Assembly: GCA_023388675.1 (NCBI GenBank)
Contig: JAEWFU010000315.1
Location: 1 to 6,672, forward strand
DNA from: Pseudomonadota bacterium
GTDB taxonomy: Bacteria; Pseudomonadota; Alphaproteobacteria; Rhizobiales; Rhizobiaceae
Direction of reading: 5' to 3'
DNA: 6,672 bases
Shown here: positions 1 through 5,423 of the stretch, in pieces
Layout of the letters: each line of letters opens with the position of its first letter
Numbering within the stretch: position 1 is the first letter of the stretch
The notes under the pieces: model-generated
The model's input: only the letters and a program-made list of their open reading frames with translations
The model's database searches: none
What the model was told of the DNA's origin: nothing
Position numbers and translations under genes: made by a program

Positions 1-236
1 AAATCGGCGTGGCCGGGCGTGTCGACGATGTTGATACGGGTGTCCTTCCAGTCGACCGACGTCGCCTTGGCGAGGATAGTGATGCCGCGCTCCTTCTCGA
101 TGTCGTTCGAGTCCATCGCGCGTTCGACCACGCGCTGGTTTTCGCGGAACGAGCCCGACTGTTTGAGCAGTTCGTCGACGAGCGTGGTCTTGCCATGGTC
201 GACATGCGCGATGATCGCGATGTTGCGGAGCTTCAT
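1..236 (-). CDS. typA: Translational GTPase TypA/BipA, N-terminal fragment (cut by window edge)
   Basis: This is the first 78 complete codons of TypA (BipA), a ribosome-associated GTPase of the EF-G/LepA class that acts in the cytoplasm in ribosome assembly and in adaptation to cold and other stress. The G-domain motifs are visible in order: P-loop AHVDHGKTT at residues 10-18, the switch I motif RGITI at 50-54, and the G3 motif DTPGH at 72-76. The start [16 protein letters not shown] matches the usual family N-terminus, so the ATG at 236 is secure even though the ribosome site (GAGAGA just upstream) is weak. The rest of the G domain and the translation-factor and C-terminal domains lie beyond the left edge. 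EF-G and LepA share the G motifs, but the very short N-terminus and the stretch [18 protein letters not shown] are characteristic of TypA. Confidence 0.96.
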   Translation of the reverse strand, partial: MKLRNIAIIAHVDHGKTTLVDELLKQSGSFRENQRVVERAMDSNDIEKERGITILAKATSVDWKDTRINIVDTPGHAD

Positions 237-247
237 AGGTCTCTCGG

Positions 248-337
248 AGGTTCGGCCGGCGCGGCGGGGCACGGGCGTTTTCGGTTGCCGCGCTCATACA
301 GGCTTTTTCGCAAATGCGAAAGGGGGCGGCCGAACCT
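248..337. repeat. 11-bp perfect inverted repeat flanking the typA leader/promoter region
   Basis: AGGTTCGGCCG at 248-258 and its exact reverse complement CGGCCGAACCT at 327-337 are separated by 68 bp. On the typA strand the proximal arm ends 11 nt before the ATG, so it would abut the ribosome binding region. If transcription starts upstream of 337, the two arms could form a long-range stem over the leader. If it starts inside the spacer, the arms are more likely protein sites or chance. The pairing is seen directly; the role is inference. Confidence 0.5.
293..321 (-). promoter_or_regulatory. Candidate typA promoter with overlapping palindrome
   Basis: On the minus strand a TTTCGC element (316-321) is followed after 17 nt by TATGAG (293-298), a fair -10 match with a weak -35. 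The -35 side lies in a 16-bp near-perfect palindrome at 306-321 (TTTCGCA, two unpaired central bases, TGCGAAA), which could be an operator. A start near 286 would give a leader of about 50 nt. The spacing and palindrome are seen directly; promoter function is inferred from weak consensus. Confidence 0.3.
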
Positions 338-346
338 TGAGCATTG

Positions 347-394
347 GAAGCCGATGAGGCTTCGCCCCTCCACCTTGGCAGGCAGCGGAGGGGC
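347..394 (-). terminator. Tandem hairpins after the acyltransferase gene, candidate terminator
   Basis: Just after the acyltransferase stop (on the minus strand) there is a perfect 8-bp GC-rich stem, 364-371 (GCCCCTCC) with 387-394 (GGAGGGGC), loop 15 nt. A second 6-bp stem, 347-352 (GAAGCC) with 358-363 (GGCTTC), loop 5 nt, follows directly. No clear U-tract follows either stem on the minus strand, so this may be a weak or Rho-assisted terminator, or an mRNA 3'-end-stabilising structure. It lies between two genes on the same strand and would separate acyltransferase transcription from typA. Confidence 0.45.
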
Positions 395-400
395 TTTCTG

Positions 401-1591
401 CTACGCCATCGCGCCGGCTGCCGTGGACCCACGCCGTGTAGTCGCACGCTTGAGGCCGAAGAGCGGCCGCAGCCACCAGACCCGCCGGATGACATATTCG
501 TGGAGGATAAGGTAGCCGCCGACGGTCGCCGCCACGATGATTGTGGCCTCGCCCCACACCGGCAAACCCGAGCCGATCATCGCATAGCCGACCACGACGA
601 TGATCGTCTGGTGCAGGATGTACCACGGGAACACCGCCTCGGTCATGTAGTTCAGCGCCGGCGAGGTCCACATGAGAAACCGCCGCGCCAGGCCGAGCAG
701 CGTGACGATGACCGTCCAGGCATAGACCGTGCGAACAACGCCGATGACCGGCCAGAAACCCTCGATCCGACGAAGCTCGGCCATGTTGAGCCTCGCGATA
801 ACGATCGTGACGCCGAGCGCCAGGGCGATCGCTCCCGCAGCCGGCAGCGCACGGTCGACCGCCGACCAGAACGTCTCGCTGCGAGCCGCGAACCAGCCAA
901 CCAGCAGGATGCTCAAATAGTTGGCGTGCGTCGCCCAGTCGTCGATCAGCGCATGGGTGGTCGGGAAGAGCGGATTGAGAACGAGCGAGTAGAATACGAA
1001 CGGCGCGGCAATGAGCAGGATCGTGGCAGGACGGCGCGCCAGCCAGCCGGTTACGGTGCCGCCGAAGTTCCGTTCGACGGTTTTCAGGAGCGGCGCCAGT
1101 CCCGCCACCACCAGCGTATAGACGAGCACATAGGCGACATACCACAGGTGATTCCAGGTCGGCGTGATGATCGAGAAGCCTTCCCCAAAACCGAGATAGC
1201 GCGGATAGAAGTCGACGATGTTGCCCCGGAATTCGCCTTTGTAGCAGAGCTCGAAATAGGCCTGGGGCACGACCACCACCAGCATGCCGAAGGCAAGCGG
1301 CACGAACAGGCGCGCACTCCTTTTCGGCAGCAGCGCCTTGAAGCCGCGCGCGTCGGCCGCAAAGCGCAGCGCGACGCCGGAAATGAAGAACAGGAGGGCG
1401 AGCCGCCAGGGATTGAGCAACGACATTGCAGGTTCGAGGAACGGGGAAGCATGGTCGCTCTTCACGTGCCAGCCCCACATCACGTAGAACATGCCGATGT
1501 GGTAGAAGATGAGCGCGCCGAATGCGAGGACACGCAGCCAGTCGAGATCGTGCCGGCGCGTGGATTGCGGAACAGGAATGAGGGCGGACAT
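401..1591 (-). CDS. Membrane acyltransferase, acyltransferase-3 family (OpgC/MdoC-like)
   Basis: This 396-residue integral membrane protein has about ten hydrophobic segments (roughly 16-37, 60-79, 95-112, 146-166, 188-208, 222-237, 251-268, 281-301, 315-338, 347-366). It belongs to the acyltransferase-3 family, which transfers acyl groups such as acetyl or succinyl to glycans, lipids or periplasmic glucans in the inner membrane. The family's R-x10-H motif in the first segment is present (Arg20, His31, in DLDWLRVLAFGALIFYH). Other family-like landmarks are NHLWYV at 147-152 and WYILHQ at 323-328. The N-terminus and overall layout resemble glucan biosynthesis protein C (OpgC), but no opgG/opgH genes are visible, so the acceptor is unknown. 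I chose the ATG at 1591 because GGAG sits 7 nt upstream; an in-frame start at 1633 would add 14 residues and has no comparable site. It is divergent from the LytTR regulator gene, a likely controller. Confidence 0.88.
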   Translation of the reverse strand: MSALIPVPQSTRRHDLDWLRVLAFGALIFYHIGMFYVMWGWHVKSDHASPFLEPAMSLLNPWRLALLFFISGVALRFAADARGFKALLPKRSARLFVPLAFGMLVVVVPQAYFELCYKGEFRGNIVDFYPRYLGFGEGFSIITPTWNHLWYVAYVLVYTLVVAGLAPLLKTVERNFGGTVTGWLARRPATILLIAAPFVFYSLVLNPLFPTTHALIDDWATHANYLSILLVGWFAARSETFWSAVDRALPAAGAIALALGVTIVIARLNMAELRRIEGFWPVIGVVRTVYAWTVIVTLLGLARRFLMWTSPALNYMTEAVFPWYILHQTIIVVVGYAMIGSGLPVWGEATIIVAATVGGYLILHEYVIRRVWWLRPLFGLKRATTRRGSTAAGAMA

Positions 1592-1598
1592 GAATTGT

Positions 1599-1602
1599 CT
1601 CC
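1599..1602 (-). promoter_or_regulatory. Ribosome binding site setting the acyltransferase start
   Basis: On the minus strand GGAG is followed by a 7-nt spacer and ATG at 1591. This ideal spacing favours the 396-residue form over the longer in-frame start at 1633. Confidence 0.75.
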
Positions 1603-1644
1603 GAAAGCTGTGTTGCGGAGCGAGCCTAGTCACCGGCGCGCGGC

Positions 1645-1744
1645 GACGAACAGCGCCGGGTGACGGACGCCGGGCCGGCGGGACGAACGGCGCGGCGCGA
1701 TTCGGCGCCCGTGACGAGTGGCGGCGTGGGCGGGACGAGCGGCG
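1645..1744. repeat. Four degenerate direct repeats GACGARYRGCG between acyltransferase and LytTR genes
   Basis: Copies begin at 1645 (GACGAACAGCG), 1682 (GACGAACGGCG), 1713 (GACGAGTGGCG) and 1734 (GACGAGCGGCG). Copies 2 and 4 extend to a 16-mer, GGCGGGACGANCGGCG, differing at one position and offset by 52 bp, about five helical turns. All four lie in the 180-bp non-coding gap shared by the two divergent genes; the last ends 27 bp before the LytTR start codon. LytTR proteins commonly bind imperfect direct repeats, so these are candidate operators for autoregulation and control of the acyltransferase. They do not match the classical LytTR consensus, and the region is very GC-rich, so chance similarity remains possible. 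Confidence 0.45.
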
Positions 1745-1771
1745 GACGCCATCAGGAGCATCGGTCGCGTC

Positions 1772-2617
1772 ATGACCATGCCCGAAGTGTTGAGCGACGA
1801 TGAGATCGAGCGCCGGATCGGCCGCCGCGTCTTCCTCATCTGTCTGACGTTCTTTCCCCTCGTCGCGGCGATCAACGCCGCGTCATGGTGGACCGACGCC
1901 GTGCGCATCGGTCTTGCGGTCGACCCGCTACAGCCATGGTTCTACGAGTTCACCAGCATCGTCGCGATCCTGGCGCTGGTTCCGCTTGTGATCCTGCTCG
2001 AAAGGCGGTTCCCGCTGGCTCCGGGGGAATTGCTGCGCACCCTCGCCATTCTGGCGGCCGGGAGCGTCGCGTTCTCCCTGCTCCACATCGCCGGTATGGT
2101 CCTGCTGCGCACCTTGCTTGCACCGCTGGTGCTCGGCGGCAACTACTGGTTTTTCGACGACCCGGTGACCGATCTGGTCTACGAGTTCCGCAAGGACCTG
2201 TTTCCCTATGCCGGCATCATCGCCATCGCGACCCTGTCGCGCGGCGTCGAGGAGAGCAGGCGCGAGGCGGCGGCCGCGCGCGCCGAAGCCCGCGAGACCG
2301 GGCGACTGACGCTGAAATCGGGCGGCCGCTCCTTCTTCATCGACGCCGGCACCACGGAATGGGCGCGCGCCGCGGGCAACTATGCCGAGATCCGCGCCGG
2401 CGGACGCACCTTGCTGCCGCGCGTGACATTGACCGCGCTGGAGCAGCAACTTCGCGAGGCAGGTGTCGACATGGTTCGGGTCCACCGCTCGCACATCGTC
2501 AACCGCTCAATGGTGACCGAAATCGTGCCGGCAGGCGACGGTGATTTCCGCGTCCGGTTGCGCGACGGCTCGGAGGTCCGGGGATCGCGCCGCTATCGCG
2601 ACCAGCTCGGCGCCTGA
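1772..2617 (+). CDS. Membrane-anchored LytTR-family transcriptional regulator
   Basis: This 281-residue one-component regulator has an N-terminal membrane region and a C-terminal LytTR DNA-binding domain, with no receiver domain. Four hydrophobic segments are visible, near 19-38, 59-77, 88-120 and 142-156. A charged, alanine-rich linker (about 157-178, likely coiled coil) leads to the LytTR domain at about 180-278. Hallmarks of that domain are EWARAAGNYAEIRA (196-209) and VRVHRSHIVN (235-244). Such proteins are thought to sense a membrane or extracellular signal and act directly on DNA from the inner membrane. ATG at 1772 is preferred (AGGAG at 1754-1758, a rather long 13-nt spacing); ATG at 1778 is two residues shorter, and GTG at 1718 has no ribosome site and would put the repeat array in the coding region. 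The gene is divergent from the acyltransferase gene, its most likely target besides itself. The signal is unknown. Confidence 0.9.
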   Translation: MTMPEVLSDDEIERRIGRRVFLICLTFFPLVAAINAASWWTDAVRIGLAVDPLQPWFYEFTSIVAILALVPLVILLERRFPLAPGELLRTLAILAAGSVAFSLLHIAGMVLLRTLLAPLVLGGNYWFFDDPVTDLVYEFRKDLFPYAGIIAIATLSRGVEESRREAAAARAEARETGRLTLKSGGRSFFIDAGTTEWARAAGNYAEIRAGGRTLLPRVTLTALEQQLREAGVDMVRVHRSHIVNRSMVTEIVPAGDGDFRVRLRDGSEVRGSRRYRDQLGA

Positions 2618-2636
2618 CACTCCTGTAGCATAACGA

Positions 2637-2667
2637 AAGCCGCCGCTCCCCTCGGCTGCGGCGGCTT
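2637..2667 (+). terminator. Hairpin terminator after the LytTR gene
   Basis: A perfect 10-bp stem, 2637-2646 (AAGCCGCCGC) with 2658-2667 (GCGGCGGCTT), has an 11-nt loop and begins 20 nt after the LytTR stop. The trailing U-tract is short on the plus strand (CTTCG) and slightly better on the minus strand (CTTTCGTT), so it could work in both directions. Confidence 0.6.
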
Positions 2668-2898
2668 CGCAGAAGAACCTGCAATCACGTCGAATGCACC
2701 GGATCGAGCGTTGCCGTTGGCGATCGCCTCCGCGCCGCTGCTTTCCATGAAATCGTCCCAGACGATGACGCCGATGGGCATGTCGGATGTTCATGGCTTT
2801 TGCTGACTGTTCCGTGACTGTGGAAAGCCGTTAGCCGGAAACGGCACGACGGCCAGCATACGGTCGGTCTGCGCAGCCGGCCGAAGACGCCTGCGCTC

Positions 2899-2940
2899 GC
2901 GTTAACAAAACCTTGAAACATTCTTAACGCTTGCGCGTTA
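2899..2940 (+). promoter_or_regulatory. CtrA-like tandem half-sites and promoter region of the small exported-protein gene
   Basis: Three half-sites are spaced exactly 11 bp apart: TTAAC (2902), TTGAA (2913) and TTAAC (2924). Each neighbouring pair fits the alphaproteobacterial CtrA box TTAA-N7-TTAA, with the single deviation (TTGA) in the shared middle half. TTGAAA at 2913-2918 could also serve as a -35 element, though no good -10 is visible 17 nt on. GCGTTAA (2899-2905) and TTAACGC (2924-2930) form an inverted repeat, and TAACGC (2925-2930) can instead pair with GCGTTA (2935-2940). Spacing and matches are seen directly; CtrA control of the gene starting at 2969 is inferred. Confidence 0.45.
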
Positions 2941-2968
2941 CCGTGGCGAAGATCGACACGAGGTCACG

Positions 2969-3217
2969 ATGACGACGCCCGCCTGGGTCCTGAAACTTGC
3001 AGCAGCAGCAGTCATTCCCGTCATGGTCGGGATGGGCGTTGCGCTTTCCGCACCCGCCCCGCTGGCCGATGCCGAAGACATCGTCCGCGACGACAGCTAC
3101 CGGCCTGGGACCGACGGTGTCGATCTCGCAGCGGTGACCGGGCCGGTCGGTCCACGTGACGGCAGGACGCCGGCCTGCGCCGATCCAAAGAGCGGTCTTG
3201 CACCCTGCATGAAGTAG
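2969..3217 (+). CDS. Small exported protein of unknown function
   Basis: This is an 82-residue protein that I do not recognise. The N-terminus resembles a Sec signal peptide: a lysine at 9, a hydrophobic core at about 10-28, and a plausible cleavage site after Ala35 (LADA-ED), with an alternative after Ala30. The mature part would be about 47 residues, polar and rich in Asp, Gly and Pro. It has two cysteines near the C-terminus (Cys70, Cys80, in CADPKSGLAPC) that could form a disulfide in the periplasm. There is no lipobox. ATG at 2969 follows GAGGT with a short 4-nt spacer. Upstream is a CtrA-like array; downstream is a hairpin terminator directly at the stop. It stands alone and converges on dcp. 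The signal peptide, ribosome site, promoter-like region and terminator together support a real gene. Confidence 0.7.
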   Translation: MTTPAWVLKLAAAAVIPVMVGMGVALSAPAPLADAEDIVRDDSYRPGTDGVDLAAVTGPVGPRDGRTPACADPKSGLAPCMK

Positions 3218-3239
3218 CGGGCTAGATCAGCCCGCGTTT
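3217..3239. terminator. Shared bidirectional terminator across two convergent stop codons
   Basis: A perfect 7-bp stem, GCGGGCT (3217-3223) with AGCCCGC (3229-3235), has a 5-nt loop and is followed by GTTTCT on the plus strand. It starts at the last base of the small gene's TAG and includes the TAG and final codons of dcp on the other strand. The U-tract suits the plus-strand gene better; on the minus strand the trailing sequence is only TACTTC. Confidence 0.7.
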
Positions 3240-5276
3240 CTCCATCATCGCCTCCGGCGAAGGCATCTTGCCGCGGAACGCCGTATAGAGCTCTTCCGGG
3301 TCCTTGGAGCCGCCCGCGGAATAGATGAAGGTCCGCAGCTTGCCGGCCATCTCCGGATCGAACACGTCGCCTGTTTCCTCGAATGCCGAGAAGGCGTCGG
3401 CGTCGAGCACCTCCGACCACATGTAGGAATAATAGCCGGCGGAATAACCGTCGCCTGAGAACACATGCAGGAAATGCGGCGTGCGGTGGCGCATGACGAT
3501 CTCGTCTGGCATGGCGAGCTTGCGCAGCGTTTCGACCTCGTACTTGCCGGGGTTTTCCGGCGCATCCGCCTCCGCGTGATAAGCCATGTCGACCAGCGCG
3601 CTCGCGGTGAACTCCACCGTGGCGAAGCCTGCATTGAAAGTCCTCGCCGCCAGCATCTTGTCGAGAAGTTCCTTCGGCATCGGCGCGCCGGTGCGGTAGT
3701 GCAGCGCGTGTTTTTCCAGTATTTCCGGCACCGTCAGCCAGTGTTCGTAAAGCTGCGAGGGGAGCTCCACGAAATCGCGCGAGACCGAGGTGCCCGCTAC
3801 CGACGGCCAGGTGACGTCTGTCAGCATGCCGTGCAGCGCATGGCCGAACTCGTGGAACAGCGTGCGCGCATCGTCCATCGACAGCAGCGCCGGCTGACCC
3901 TTGGGCGGCTTGGCGAAGTTCATCACGTTGTAGATGATCGGCGAGGCGCCGTCGCCGAGCTTGTAGCCGCTTTCGAGCGAACTCATCCAGGCGCCGGAAC
4001 GCTTGGACGGCCGATTGAAATAGTCGGCCAGGAATGTCGCGCGGTGCGAGCCGTCGGCGTTCTTCACCTCGAAGACGCGCACATCCTCGTGCCAGGCCGG
4101 AATGCCCTTCTTCTCCTCGAAGGTGAGGCCGAAAAGCCGGGTGGCGACATCGAAGCACGCATCGATGATCCGGTCGAGCTGGAGATAGGGCTTCAGTTCG
4201 GCCTCGTCGAAGGCGTATTTCTCCGCGCGCAGCTTCTCCTGCCAGTAGCGCCAGTCGGCGGCGGCGATCTTGTCGTTGCTGCCGGCGGCAAGGGCGATGC
4301 GCTCCAGCTCCGCCTTGTCGGCCGCGGCCTTCTCGCGCGCCTTCTCCCAGACCGGAACCAGCAGGTCCATCACCGCATCGGGCGTCTTCGCCATCGTGTC
4401 GTCGAGCTTCAATGCGGCGTAGCTGGCATAACCCAGCAGCTTTGCCTTCTCCGCCCGCAGCGCCAGCGTCTCCTTGACGATTGCGCCGTTGTCGGTCGCA
4501 CCGCCGTTTTCCCCGCGCGACGCGAAGGCCGCAAACGCCCTTTCACGCAGGTCCCGCCTTGCCGAAAAGGTCAGGAACGGTTCGATGATCGAACGGGAGA
4601 GCGTGACCGCAAAGCGCCCCGCCTGGCTGCGCGATTCGGCGGCTTCCGCCATCGCGTCCTTGAGGAAATCCGGCAGGCCGGCCAGATCGTCGCCGTCGTT
4701 GAGGAACAGCGCCCATTCCGCCTCGTCGGCCAGAACGTTCTGACCGAACTGCGCACCGAGCGAGGCGAGTCTCTCGCCGATCGCAGCCAGCCGCTGCTTG
4801 TCTTCGGCTCCAAGCTTGGCACCGGCCTTCACGAAGCGCTTCCAGGTCTTTTCGAGTACGCGCCCGGTCTCCGCGTCGAGCCGCAGCACGTCGCGCTGCG
4901 CGTAGAGCGAATCGATGCGCGCGAACAGCGCCGCGTTCATGTAGATAGCCGAGAAATGGCGCGACATCTTCGGCGCGATCTCGCGTTCGAGCGCCTGTAT
5001 CTGCGGGTTGGTATGCGCGCCGGCCCGGCACCAGAAAATCGCCGAGACCCGACCGAGCGCCTCGCCCGCGAGCTCCAGCGCCTTCAGCGTGTTATCGATG
5101 CTCGGCGGCTGTTCGTTGGTGGCGATCGCTGCAATCTCCGCCTCATGTGCGGCCAGAGCCGCCTCGAAGACCGGAGCGAACTGCTCATCGCTGATCGCGG
5201 CGAAATCGGGCAGGCCGAGCGGAGCCGTCCAATGGGTCAGCGGGTGGCGGTCGAGATCGATAGCTTCGGTGGACAT
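3222..5276 (-). CDS. dcp: M3-family zinc oligopeptidase, peptidyl-dipeptidase Dcp-like
   Basis: This is a complete 684-residue M3A metallopeptidase, the usual length for Dcp/OpdA proteins (about 680). These zinc enzymes cleave short peptides in the cytoplasm, completing protein turnover; Dcp removes C-terminal dipeptides. The zinc motif HEFGH is at 475-479 (ligands His475 and His479, catalytic Glu476). The third ligand is Glu504 in RDFVELPSQ, spaced as in thimet oligopeptidase. The substrate-binding region with GYSAGYYSYMW, typical of the family, is near the C-terminus. RPSKRSGAWM and RDFVELPSQLYEHW resemble Dcp more than OpdA, but OpdA-type specificity cannot be excluded. There is no signal peptide. 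ATG at 5276 has GAGG 6 nt upstream; the open frame extends to 5399, but that extension is arginine-rich and non-homologous in look. It is divergent from marR and convergent with the small exported-protein gene. Confidence 0.93.
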   Translation of the reverse strand: MSTEAIDLDRHPLTHWTAPLGLPDFAAISDEQFAPVFEAALAAHEAEIAAIATNEQPPSIDNTLKALELAGEALGRVSAIFWCRAGAHTNPQIQALEREIAPKMSRHFSAIYMNAALFARIDSLYAQRDVLRLDAETGRVLEKTWKRFVKAGAKLGAEDKQRLAAIGERLASLGAQFGQNVLADEAEWALFLNDGDDLAGLPDFLKDAMAEAAESRSQAGRFAVTLSRSIIEPFLTFSARRDLRERAFAAFASRGENGGATDNGAIVKETLALRAEKAKLLGYASYAALKLDDTMAKTPDAVMDLLVPVWEKAREKAAADKAELERIALAAGSNDKIAAADWRYWQEKLRAEKYAFDEAELKPYLQLDRIIDACFDVATRLFGLTFEEKKGIPAWHEDVRVFEVKNADGSHRATFLADYFNRPSKRSGAWMSSLESGYKLGDGASPIIYNVMNFAKPPKGQPALLSMDDARTLFHEFGHALHGMLTDVTWPSVAGTSVSRDFVELPSQLYEHWLTVPEILEKHALHYRTGAPMPKELLDKMLAARTFNAGFATVEFTASALVDMAYHAEADAPENPGKYEVETLRKLAMPDEIVMRHRTPHFLHVFSGDGYSAGYYSYMWSEVLDADAFSAFEETGDVFDPEMAGKLRTFIYSAGGSKDPEELYTAFRGKMPSPEAMMEKRGLI

Positions 5277-5282
5277 GCGGAA

Positions 5283-5286
5283 CCTC
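5283..5286 (-). promoter_or_regulatory. Ribosome binding site setting the dcp start
   Basis: On the minus strand GAGG is followed by a 6-nt spacer and ATG at 5276. This supports the 684-residue form over the upstream in-frame start at 5399. Confidence 0.75.
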
Positions 5287-5368
5287 GGGAAGAATGCGCG
5301 AACGGCGCTGGAATATCGTGTCTGATTTAGGTGGCCTGTCCTGCAAGCGCAACGCCACGGTCGCCGCC

Positions 5369-5397
5369 TTGACGGCACGGGGCCGCGCCGATAAGAC
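5369..5397 (+). promoter_or_regulatory. Candidate promoter of the marR-MFS operon
   Basis: TTGACG (5369-5374) is followed after 17 nt by TAAGAC (5392-5397): a good -35 and a weak -10. Transcription would begin around 5404, just before the ribosome site AAGGA (5409-5413) of the MarR gene. The element lies in the 147-bp gap shared with divergent dcp. Confidence 0.45.
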
Positions 5398-5401
5398 ACC
5401 C

Positions 5402-5420
5402 AGATAATAAGGATATCTTA
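5402..5420 (+). promoter_or_regulatory. Candidate MarR operator
   Basis: An AT-rich island in GC-rich DNA carries AGATA (5402-5406) and TATCT (5414-5418) as an inverted pair with a 7-nt spacer. An overlapping pair TAAG (5408-5411) and CTTA (5417-5420) has a 5-nt spacer. It covers the presumed transcript start and the ribosome site of the MarR gene, a typical place for an autorepressor to bind. The symmetry is imperfect, so the exact operator is uncertain. Confidence 0.4.
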
Positions 5421-5423
5421 CGA

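Larger units (their letters stand above)
2618..2968. other. Intergenic stretch between LytTR gene and small exported-protein gene
   Basis: This 351-bp gap holds a 10-bp-stem hairpin (2637-2667), a minor 6-bp hairpin (2827-2832 with 2840-2845), a GGCGATCGCC palindrome (2719-2728) and an AT-richer promoter region (about 2899-2940) with CtrA-like half-sites. A minus-strand open frame at 2593-2781 starts with coding-like codon use but has no ribosome site and runs through the hairpin; I do not call it a gene. I see nothing else in the stretch. Confidence 0.6.

Noticed and set aside
294..1478. Minus-strand 394-codon frame overlapping the acyltransferase gene
   Set aside because: Arginine- and alanine-rich out-of-frame reading of the same gene, with no membrane or domain pattern.
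344..1663. Long plus-strand open frame (439 codons) opposite the acyltransferase gene
   Set aside because: The translation is rich in Arg, Asp, Glu and Gln with no domain pattern, while the minus strand encodes a clear acyltransferase. It is an antisense shadow of GC-rich coding DNA.
1718..1771. GTG start at 1718 for the LytTR gene
   Set aside because: No ribosome site precedes it, the added residues look non-coding, and ATG at 1772 has AGGAG upstream.
1885..2544. Plus-strand 219-codon frame inside the LytTR gene
   Set aside because: Out-of-frame shadow; the LytTR frame has recognisable domain motifs and membrane segments over the same span.
2719..2728. GGCGATCGCC 10-bp palindrome
   Set aside because: Short GC-rich palindromes are frequent by chance in this composition, and nothing around it suggests a function.
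3465..5330. Very long plus-strand open frame (621 codons) opposite dcp
   Set aside because: Low-complexity Arg/Val/Leu-rich translation without motifs; the minus strand has an intact M3 peptidase with all zinc ligands. The open frame is a by-product of dcp codon bias.
5277..5399. N-terminal extension of dcp to the start at 5399
   Set aside because: The extra 41 residues are arginine-rich and unlike the family, and GAGG lies at ideal distance before the ATG at 5276.
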